NCBI RefSeq assembly: GCF_014077625.1
Contig: NZ_JACFXU010000013.1
Location: 1-64,000 of the forward strand
DNA from: Sediminihaliea albiluteola
Lineage (GTDB): Bacteria > Pseudomonadota > Gammaproteobacteria > Pseudomonadales > Halieaceae
Length of the DNA: 64,000 bases
Reading direction: 5' to 3'
Part shown: positions 48,640-55,957 of the stretch, one piece after another
Numbering within the stretch: position 1 is the stretch's first letter
Layout: every line of letters starts with the position of its first letter
The notes under the pieces: generated by a model
What the model was told of the DNA's origin: nothing
Databases searched by the model: none
Seen by the model: only the letters and a program-made list of their open reading frames with translations
Position numbers and translations under genes: made by a program

Positions 48640-50421
48640 GTGACTAAGAAAGACAATAAATTTCGTAAATTACAGAGATTTGTGCGTGATAACGCCAGGT
48701 CAGCTAAGAAGAGGTTCGATGATAGTGATCTGTCGGGTCAAATATCTGAGAAGGCTACAGCTGCCGGAAAAGTATTTAAGGATAGCTATACGAAAAGCGG
48801 CCTCGGTAAAGCCGTAAAACCTGTCGCCGGTGCGAGTTCGAAAGCGATTGATTATACCTTGGGCAAGGCCGTCGATTTAGACGAGAGTTTGAAGGTTAGA
48901 GCAAAGGTCAAGTCAGCGAAGGCTGTGGTAGTGAAGACTATTGCCGAGCCAACTAAGCAGTATCTAGATGACAATGGCGTAACTAATGTGATTGTTCGTG
49001 TAGGTCGTAGTGCGGGAGATGTCTATGGAACAGCACGGGGGTATGTTAAACCCTATTTCGAGCCTGAAGACGCGCGGGAGCTTCTGGAGAATACTCGCAA
49101 AGAACTCACGTACATTACTGCTTGTATTCTCCAGATCAGCTACAAAGAAGCAGAAGGTTGGCTAGGTGAATTTGGTAAGCTGCTGTCGGCTAAAATTGCA
49201 GGGGTCGCGGGTACTGTTACTTTATTCGGTTTGGTCAGTACCTTTGGTACCGCAGGGACTGGTACAGCTATCGCCAGCCTATCTGGAGCCGCAGCAACTA
49301 ACGCGACATTGGCCTCAATAGGTAGCTTAGTGGGTGGAGGTATGGCGGCTGGCGCGTTGGTGATGTCAGGCGTTGGGATCCTTATAGGCATTGGGGCTTA
49401 TAAGTTGCTTGCTTCCGAGGCCAGGGATTTTGATACCTTGCCTGATGAAGATAAGCAGATAGTCAGCACCGCAGGAACACTTCTGGCTGCCATACAGGAA
49501 CAACTTGATCAGGATGAGATCGAGTTGACAGCTGAAGAGGCTTCGGTGTTTGTTGAGAAGACATTGGTTCCATTTCATGAGTACTTGGAAGAGCATGCGG
49601 AGACCATCTGTTCGCGGCTAGATAACAAGAATGCCTTGGCATATCGTCAGCATGTCTTGAAGGACTTCCAGCCCGTAGTTATTGAAGGCTTTAGGCACTA
49701 TGTGAGACATGTACCCGTTAGTGTAGAGGCCATTATCGGTGGCGTTTTCTACGCGCTAATTACTCATACTGTATTAGATGGTAGCTCAGAGGAGTTGTTT
49801 GTACTCGAAGCCCTCCGGCGATCCACTGCATCGCTTGAAGGTGCTTCCGAAGCAGATCTGGCGGCCTACTTAGACTCGTTGTCACCTGAGCAATTGAGAG
49901 GAGTTGCCAATAACGTTAAGGGGATCTACCACGAAATGCGGTGGGTTGAAGAGTACAACGCTACCCACACAGATAGTTACGCTACTATGCATCAATCTAC
50001 CACCCATCAGGGCTCTGACGTGCAGATATTTTCTAAAGAAACGGGCGACCTGCTGGAAGAATATCAGCTTAAATCGACCGGTAGTACCAGCTACGTACGG
50101 GATCATCTAGAGAAGTATTCCGATATCGAGGTGTTGGCGACGACTGAAGCGTCGAGTGTGATTGATGGCGTCAAATCGAGTGGCTTTTCTAATGCAGAAA
50201 ATACAGCTAACGTCGGTGGCGTCTTTGACAAGGTGGCAGACAATACATTAACTGACCGAATTACAGATTCAGCTGAATTGGCCGGCTTGGTTAGTGCTGG
50301 GAGAGAGGCGCTAGCCCTATTGAATGGCGAGACGAAGATGGGGGAAGCAGGTAAGCGCACGCTGGGTACAGTTGTTCAGGCTGCAACGGCGACAGGTATC
50401 ACGGCTTTTCTGTTTAGCTAG
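48640..50421 (+). CDS. Membrane-embedded protein with C-terminal QxK (PD-(D/E)XK-like) domain
   Basis: 593 aa from GTG 48640 (a weak site; the ATG options are far inside). The N-terminal 150 residues are Lys/Ala-rich and helical. Residues about 185-255 are a Gly/Ala-rich hydrophobic block that could form two or three membrane helices (GVAGTVTLFGLVSTFGTAGT ... MSGVGILIGIGAYKLL). A third hydrophobic patch is near 365-385 (EAIIGGVFYALITHTVLD). The C-terminal part has YHEMRWVEEYN (Glu432), GSDVQIF (Asp460), EYQLKST (Gln476, Lys478) and EKYSDIEVLATTE, a layout like PD-(D/E)XK nucleases with a QxK end. A membrane-tethered DNA-cutting or pore-forming effector is possible; function not demonstrated. 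Confidence 0.65.
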   Translation: MTKKDNKFRKLQRFVRDNARSAKKRFDDSDLSGQISEKATAAGKVFKDSYTKSGLGKAVKPVAGASSKAIDYTLGKAVDLDESLKVRAKVKSAKAVVVKTIAEPTKQYLDDNGVTNVIVRVGRSAGDVYGTARGYVKPYFEPEDARELLENTRKELTYITACILQISYKEAEGWLGEFGKLLSAKIAGVAGTVTLFGLVSTFGTAGTGTAIASLSGAAATNATLASIGSLVGGGMAAGALVMSGVGILIGIGAYKLLASEARDFDTLPDEDKQIVSTAGTLLAAIQEQLDQDEIELTAEEASVFVEKTLVPFHEYLEEHAETICSRLDNKNALAYRQHVLKDFQPVVIEGFRHYVRHVPVSVEAIIGGVFYALITHTVLDGSSEELFVLEALRRSTASLEGASEADLAAYLDSLSPEQLRGVANNVKGIYHEMRWVEEYNATHTDSYATMHQSTTHQGSDVQIFSKETGDLLEEYQLKSTGSTSYVRDHLEKYSDIEVLATTEASSVIDGVKSSGFSNAENTANVGGVFDKVADNTLTDRITDSAELAGLVSAGREALALLNGETKMGEAGKRTLGTVVQAATATGITAFLFS

Positions 50422-50802
50422 AAGTAGTCCATTTTGACTAGGGTGTCGCGATAGCGGGGGGCGCATATCGGGAGTAGGGATTGTTCGTTGAGACTTTGCT
50501 CTTTGTGGCCTGCAAGTCAGGATTATCAAGAACTGGACAACAAAAGCACGCAGCTCGTCGATTAGTGTTCTACAAGGAGTGGATAAAAATGATCAGCATG
50601 TCCTACTCATGAGTTTGCGGAAGAGGGGAAGATCACGGGAGCCGTTCTCTATAAACGCGGTATGTGTCAGCGGCTTGCATACAATTGAGCCACAGCCATA
50701 CTTAGTTTAAAAATTGACCAATGAATCAAGGAGGACTATGACATGTGGACTTCCCGAAAGGGACGCCCATTTTTTTTGGCCGGCTGCGAGCTAGGACTTG
50801 GT
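50422..50802. other. Intergenic region at the right end of the island
   Basis: About 380 bp with no recognisable gene. AAGGAGG near 50728 followed by ATG starts only a very short frame. GGCCGGCTGCGAGCTAGGAC leads directly into the right 395-bp repeat. Confidence 0.35.
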
Positions 50803-51197
50803 TCGAACCCTCTGGTTCGACAAAATGCGTTTAGCATTTTGAGACGAGGCGCGCAGCGCCGAAGCCCGCAGGGTCAGAACAGCCCATAGGCTGCTCTGAT
50901 CCATGCCTAGCGGTTCTCAAAACTGCGTATGTTGGCGGCGTTAAATTGCTTGGCGCATGTCTGGCGACTAGTGGTTGCACACTCCGCGCTCTCTTTAAAC
51001 CGCTCTTGTGATGTCCAGTGCGAACAAGAGGCCATTCGCTACTTGATCGAGCGTTTGAGTACGATAAAGCCTGCAAAGGCTGTCATTGTGCCTGCAACCA
51101 AGGTCAATTTGATGGTGCCAGTTTGCGAATAGTTGTCTGCCAACATCACAAAGAAGGCGACCACCAAAATACCAGGGATGAAGAGTTGCCAGTATTT
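50803..51197. repeat. 395-bp direct repeat, right boundary of the defence island
   Basis: Same orientation and length as 20691-21085, offset by exactly 30112 bp, about 95% identical. It carries REP-like hairpins (CAAAATGC/GCATTTTG at 50821-50841; CAGCC/GGCTG at 50880-50893) and the 3' 159 bp of the membrane-protein gene at 51039-51422. Here, unlike the left copy, the gene continues to a full 5' end. Confidence 0.85.
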
Positions 51198-51422
51198 TGC
51201 AAGCTTAGATGTCGATCTCTGAGCGTCATTCTCATTTCCCTTCGAACCTGATTGTGTGATTTCTAAGATGGTGTGCACGAAGTAGTAAACTATGAGGAGA
51301 GAAGAAGACGCTATGCCGGCAAAAACCACTCCTTTAGCGCTCGCGTCCGCGATGTAAGCTGCCATCATGCCTAGTGCTACAGCAGCGAATAGGGCTAAAG
51401 CGATTCTTTTATCTTTCTCCAT
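51039..51422 (-). CDS. Small membrane protein, hypothetical
   Basis: 127 aa with four predicted transmembrane helices: RIALALFAAVALGMMAAYIA, GVVFAGIASSSLLIVYYFVH, WQLFIPGILVVAFFVMLADN and LTLVAGTMTAFAGFIVLKRS. A charged loop lies in the middle (QSGSKGNENDAQRSTSKLAK). I do not recognise the family. The two helix pairs look like a tandem arrangement. The last 53 residues are duplicated at the left island boundary (20927-21103). Likely part of the pre-island chromosome. Confidence 0.6.
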   Translation of the reverse strand: MEKDKRIALALFAAVALGMMAAYIADASAKGVVFAGIASSSLLIVYYFVHTILEITQSGSKGNENDAQRSTSKLAKYWQLFIPGILVVAFFVMLADNYSQTGTIKLTLVAGTMTAFAGFIVLKRSIK

Positions 51423-51929
51423 ATCATGTCTTCCAATTCTGTATTTCGTGACGAATGTTCGCCGTGCAGCCCCGTGGCCGAATCGGCCGCGAGGCGCTGC
51501 ACGTAAAATGCTGAGTTTTAACTCATCTAAACTTATTGTGAGTCAATCTGATTGTAGTATCTTGTTGACCCGCCGCCACCGTAGGTTCTAGCCAATTCAA
51601 ATGTAGCGATGCCGAGCGACGCACTAGATAGAGCCCAGCTTATATTCGAACAGTAGACCATAGCCGCTCCTATGATTAGTTATGTGATACATCATAATGG
51701 GCCGCCCCGGGCGTCTCGTTGCAGGAATGCACAGGACTGTACAGGCAACATTAAGTAAACTGATCCGCTTCGTTCTGAAGCGGCTTATTGAGTCGCCAAA
51801 GGATTGCCGGGGCCAGTCACAGTGAATCCGGTAAAGGCTGCAAGTTGATAAATTGCAGATGCCTTCTTAAACCTAACACCTGCATTGAGAGACTTCGTTC
51901 CTGCATCAGGACTGTCTTATGCATGCCCC
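51423..51929. other. Intergenic region with a hairpin
   Basis: About 500 bp. CCGCTTC/GAAGCGG near 51765-51783 is a 7-bp stem followed by CTTATT, a weak terminator. The leftward 98-codon frame that starts at 52113 runs down to 51817, but only its first half is duplicated elsewhere, so I do not call it a gene. Nothing else is recognised. Confidence 0.35.
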
Positions 51930-52203
51930 ATTGGCGATAAATGAGCGGACCAAGGTGGCTGTCCACGGGTAATAGACTCTCTCGCAGGCTAGCAACTTTG
52001 AAAGAGCATTCTTTTTTGATACGGTCAAAGGACATGTGCTCTCGCTGCTTGTTGGGGCTTTTAAAAGTGTTATACCCAAAAAAAGAGTTAAGCAAAGTGC
52101 GCAAACCCTGCAAATAAAAGGGTGTTGCTTCAGGCGTATTGATAAGGCGCCATTATGCAGGTGGTCTTAGGAGCCGCCTAGCTTAGATATAAAAGTGCAA
52201 TAA
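51930..52203. repeat. 274-bp interspersed repeat, copy 1
   Basis: Matches 58609-58882 without indels and with about 15 differences (about 94-95%). It runs from ATTGGC...AAATGAGCGG to TAGATATAAAAGTGCAATAA. On the minus strand it contains the start of a frame (MQGLRTLLNSFFGYNTFKSP, then NKQREHMSFDRIKKE) in both copies. The plus-strand end lies just upstream of a gene or gene remnant in both cases, so it may carry a promoter. Confidence 0.75.
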
Positions 52204-52208
52204 AGTTA

Positions 52209-52376
52209 ATTCGCACAAACAATATAACTATTGAATATAGGGGTGACAAAAGCCTCGAAAAAATAGACGATTTTTATAAAGAATATGCGGACTATAACTT
52301 TGATGCATATGATAAAGACATTTCAGAAAATAAGTCTTATGTAGAATTTAATGGTTTTAATAATGACAGTGTATAA
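52209..52376 (+). pseudogene. 3' fragment of a small acidic protein gene
   Basis: An open frame with no start codon, reading TNNITIEYRGDKSLEKIDDF then YKEYADYNFDAYDKDISENK and ending FNNDSV. It is acidic and AT-rich, resembling small immunity-type proteins in style only. The last codons are duplicated at 36117. Its 5' end was replaced by the 274-bp repeat. Confidence 0.4.
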
Positions 52377-52475
52377 GGTGATTAAATGATCATCGAAAAG
52401 GCGCTTCGCGCTCTTGAGGTCTTTCAAGGAGAGTCGCTGACACGAAGTCTCTCAGATATAGAAAGTCGCATCATC
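52354..52475 (+). repeat. 122-bp repeat, copy 2
   Basis: Second copy of the segment at 36117-36238 (about 88% identity). It spans the end of the acidic-protein fragment and the first ~30 codons of the gene at 52386. Confidence 0.75.
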
Positions 52476-52652
52476 AGTCTCTTAATCACCGATGCAGCGG
52501 ACAGGCAATGCCTTGATGATTCGCGTGACCGCCTTTGTGTTTGGAACGAGGAGACTTTGTTAATAAGCCACGCAACGATTAGGATCCCTTACCGCGTCAG
52601 CACCGAACCAGACCTACGTAGTAATTCGTGTCCGTCCATAGCTGCAGGGTAA
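52386..52652 (+). CDS. Small hypothetical protein starting MIIEKALRALEVFQ
   Basis: 88 aa. The N-terminal 28 residues (IEKALRALEVFQGESLTRSL then SDIESRI) are shared with the broken copy at 36149. The remainder (LLITDAADRQCLDDSRDRLC) is different from that copy. The ATG has GTGATTAA upstream, a poor ribosome-binding site. The C-terminal part runs into sequence before the next gene and may be out of the original frame. Possibly a decayed gene. Confidence 0.35.
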   Translation: MIIEKALRALEVFQGESLTRSLSDIESRIISLLITDAADRQCLDDSRDRLCVWNEETLLISHATIRIPYRVSTEPDLRSNSCPSIAAG

Positions 52653-52659
52653 CGACGGT

Positions 52660-55600
52660 ATGCACGCTGTTATTTTGACGGTCACGTTGTTGCTGTCAAG
52701 CTGGGCATCGACAGTGCTGGGGCAGGGAACTAGCGCTTCCTCTGGCAGCTCTGGTGACGCAGCGCTTACGTGCGACGATGTGATGCTAGATCGAACGTCG
52801 GGCCGGCCGACTCACACGATCGATTTCAGCAGCATTCCATCTGATTTTGGTCAGATTCCCGCTTTTAAAGTGATCGATCCCGAAAGTGGTGATTCTCGCA
52901 TCATTCCTGTGGACGGCCGGGCAGGCGAGTACGGAGCCAGCTTTGTCGTACCGGTGCACCCTAACAATTCTGCCGAAGGTGGGGCGGTCACCTTAACCTT
53001 GATTGATGGTGATGGCGCAAGCTGCGCACCTATGGCATTTGTTATCGAACCCTTGCCCGAAGCCCCGGGTGCGTTTAACGCATTCGTTGACCTGCTTGAC
53101 CGAGCTTATGACGACACCAAGCGTCAGATCGTCGAGCCAAATAGTCAGGGCTCTGACTCATCTTTTAACCCCCTGATGGAGATTGCAGAAGATCGATTGC
53201 GTGGATCGAATAATGAGAACTCTTTGGAAAAAATTGCAGCAGGAACCGCCGCAATCTCGCCAGATCTTACTCCTTCCGCACAGCGAGTTATGGACGGTCT
53301 GATCCGGGAAAGCCGTATCCTGGATGGTTTGGAAGATTACGTCCAAAAGCTTGAGCAGATACCCAGCGTAGCACCATCCGAATTGGATCAATTAAAAGCA
53401 CCGCCAGCACCAGACGCTTCTGCTGCGGCAACACACGATTTTTGCCAGGGCGCAATGTATAGACCAAGCGGCGCGGGTCTTTCCGCAATGATGATCAGCC
53501 AAGCCGAGGGCGCTGCAGTACGGGCGGATCAAGCGCTTTATTTAGCGGCTGGGGGCGGCCTGGCCAAAACCGTCGCTGTGTTGTCGACAATCCCTACAGC
53601 AGGTGCCGTAAATCCGGTTACCGTGTCTGCTACCGCGATTTCTCTGGGTATCAGTGTATTAGAAATAGTCAGAGAGGCGAGGGAAAAACTATTACCCAGT
53701 GAGTTGACTGAGCTGACCTTTAATCATAACAAACAATTCTATCTGGAAGATGATCAAGATCTGACCGGTTACTGGGACGACGTTATGGTTACGGCGCGTA
53801 GCCAGGGAATGAGCTTCGATACCGCTATCCTTAATCTAGTATTCAAAAAGGCCATCGGTGGCGCAGGCACCAGATTTCTTGGGAAATACGCCGGCGATAA
53901 GGTAATCAAACGGACTATCACCTATCAAAGCGGCTTGGCCGCAGGGGTTACCACCCAGAAGGTCATGAACAAATACGGAGACAGTCGTGGTTTTTTACAC
54001 GTGCCGGCGTGCGACTTTGGACCTGCCGATATTACCGACGAACTCTACCACTATGCAGAAGTTGTGCCGGTTGGTCGTGTCCTTAGTGTGGTGTCTGACA
54101 AAGCCTTCATCATTGAAGAAACTGGTCAGGGCAACCTGGTCGTCAGCGCCGAGCACGAGGCTTTTGGTGGTCGCTCGACATCAGCACAAGGGCCCATAGA
54201 AGTTACCCCAATCGAGTTGAGCATTAGCCCCGCTCGCGTCAACGGCGACCCGGGTTATACCTCTACCTTCACCGTTACAGTTGATAATGCGAATGACACT
54301 AGCGTAGCTTTTTCTATCGTTCCTCAGGGTGGACACCAGTTCTTTCATGAAAAAACAGGGCCTAACACCTATGAAGTAACTGTGGTGACGTCAGAAAATG
54401 CCAGCGATTTTCCGGCCACTTTGCGTGCGACTAGCACATCAAAGACTGGATTGCGCAAAGCGGTGTCAGCCCCAGCGCGCGAAGCAACTGCTCGGCTATC
54501 TAGCGGCGGGGATGTGACGGTTGCGCCGTGGTCAACTTGTGTCGAATGGGGTGAAACAGCCCAGTTCAGCGCAACGGTCACTGGCTACGAAAATAAAGCG
54601 GTTACCTGGAGCGCCACGGGTGGCACCGTTAATTCCACAGGTTTGTTCACCGCGCCAAAACAAGATGGAAACATCAGCATCGAAGCTGTCAGTGTGGTAG
54701 ATTCGCGCGCGAAAGGTAATGCCTTGATTACGGTAGCCGAAAGTTGTCAGTGCTGGGCGGCAGTGAGCCTGCCTTGGCATGACGTTATCGCAACCACGAC
54801 ACAATCAGCGATAGAGTTTGGTTCAAAGATGTTTGACCGTCAGAATGAGCTACAGGCCATTACTCTGGATTTCAAAGATAAAAAGAGTATTCTGAATGAC
54901 CTGCGATTCGAGTTTTTCCCTGCTCACCATAAGGCCTCAGTAGAGCCTTCTGGCCTTACCTTTCGACTTTCCCCGTCTTCAGGGCACTGGTGGTACGCAC
55001 CATCCAGGTACGCAACATCGGTAGAGTCCGGGACCTACCCTGGTAAAAATGGAGTTTACTACAACGTCACGGTAAAACCTGACGGAACAGTAGAATATTA
55101 CTATCTGGATAATGCCGCTAATAAGGGCAAGGTTGCTCGCAAAAGAATCGCCAAGCCCTATGAAGAACCAGGGACTGGTCCAGAGCTGGATGAAAGCGGT
55201 CGGTTTCCAGTAGATGTCAGGCATCGTAATCCTAGCGTTGTTAACGGTAAGCAATTTAGCTACAGCTTACCTGGGCCGAATCGATATACGATGAATAATC
55301 CCGGAGTCGTGAGACCGGAAAGGGTCGCTGTTGTGGTGAAGTCACGTCTGGTAAATCTCATTTCAGCGTCCATGCATGACGAGCATGAACTCGAGTTCAA
55401 GGATATGGAATTTAGTGCGTCACCTGAGCCGCTGGCTCTCCCAGTTGTAGTGAGTGTCGATACGTTCACCACCGATGGCAGTGATAGCTATTGGCTGCAA
55501 GGCTCCGCCACAGGTGAAGTCGGTGTTTTTGAGTCTGATGACGCCACGTTCACTACAGGTCCGATACGAGCCAAGTTTCAGGGAAAATTTGGCAGTCCGT

Positions 55601-55674
55601 CGACGCTATTCGGTGATGATCTGGGCGATTTTTTCGAACGAAAGCGGTATTGCGAAGTTTCGGCCACCGACTAA
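52660..55674 (+). CDS. Large exported protein with Ig-like (Big_2-type) domain
   Basis: 1004 aa. The signal peptide is about residues 1-22 (VILTVTLLLSSWASTVLG). A beta-rich N-terminal domain (about 30-130, ending ASCAPMAFVIEPLP) is followed by a helical middle (about 130-450) with a hydrophobic stretch (AAGGGLAKTVAVLSTIPTAG) and FLGKYAGDKVIKR. Ig-like domains are near 510-690, the second being clear: ETAQFSATVTGYENKAVTWS, ATGGTVNSTGLFTAPKQDGN. A C-terminal beta domain follows. Cysteines are few and paired (CDD, CAP, CQCW). No catalytic motif is recognised. Likely a surface or periplasmic adhesin-like protein. Confidence 0.7.
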   Translation: MHAVILTVTLLLSSWASTVLGQGTSASSGSSGDAALTCDDVMLDRTSGRPTHTIDFSSIPSDFGQIPAFKVIDPESGDSRIIPVDGRAGEYGASFVVPVHPNNSAEGGAVTLTLIDGDGASCAPMAFVIEPLPEAPGAFNAFVDLLDRAYDDTKRQIVEPNSQGSDSSFNPLMEIAEDRLRGSNNENSLEKIAAGTAAISPDLTPSAQRVMDGLIRESRILDGLEDYVQKLEQIPSVAPSELDQLKAPPAPDASAAATHDFCQGAMYRPSGAGLSAMMISQAEGAAVRADQALYLAAGGGLAKTVAVLSTIPTAGAVNPVTVSATAISLGISVLEIVREAREKLLPSELTELTFNHNKQFYLEDDQDLTGYWDDVMVTARSQGMSFDTAILNLVFKKAIGGAGTRFLGKYAGDKVIKRTITYQSGLAAGVTTQKVMNKYGDSRGFLHVPACDFGPADITDELYHYAEVVPVGRVLSVVSDKAFIIEETGQGNLVVSAEHEAFGGRSTSAQGPIEVTPIELSISPARVNGDPGYTSTFTVTVDNANDTSVAFSIVPQGGHQFFHEKTGPNTYEVTVVTSENASDFPATLRATSTSKTGLRKAVSAPAREATARLSSGGDVTVAPWSTCVEWGETAQFSATVTGYENKAVTWSATGGTVNSTGLFTAPKQDGNISIEAVSVVDSRAKGNALITVAESCQCWAAVSLPWHDVIATTTQSAIEFGSKMFDRQNELQAITLDFKDKKSILNDLRFEFFPAHHKASVEPSGLTFRLSPSSGHWWYAPSRYATSVESGTYPGKNGVYYNVTVKPDGTVEYYYLDNAANKGKVARKRIAKPYEEPGTGPELDESGRFPVDVRHRNPSVVNGKQFSYSLPGPNRYTMNNPGVVRPERVAVVVKSRLVNLISASMHDEHELEFKDMEFSASPEPLALPVVVSVDTFTTDGSDSYWLQGSATGEVGVFESDDATFTTGPIRAKFQGKFGSPSTLFGDDLGDFFERKRYCEVSATD

Positions 55675-55957
55675 CGCTATTGGTCAGAGCCACGAAAGCA
55701 TTGCGCCCTGGTGTGAGTCGTGACTCTTTCTGGGGAGGCGTCAGCAGAAACCCTGATCCAGCCGATGTCGCCCAGTTCGCGTGTTGATAATACATTCCGA
55801 AGGGCGCCAAAAATGAGCAAAACTTTGTAACTATTGTTACAAGGCCTCACACATGCTGCCCTGTTAACTATAATATAAGTTTCATTTGATTAGCATCAGG
55901 CAACCAGCCATCTAACCTAAGATTAGACGGCCAGTAACCTTCATCATTAAAACTTAA

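Noticed and set aside
51817-52113. 98-codon minus-strand gene
   Set aside because: Only the first ~54 codons recur in the second copy, no ribosome-binding site is seen and no family is recognised. It is better described as part of the 274-bp repeat.
55825-55842. TTGTAAC/GTTACAA hairpin as terminator of the receptor gene
   Set aside because: It lies about 115 bp beyond the receptor stop and has no T-tract on either strand; left unannotated.
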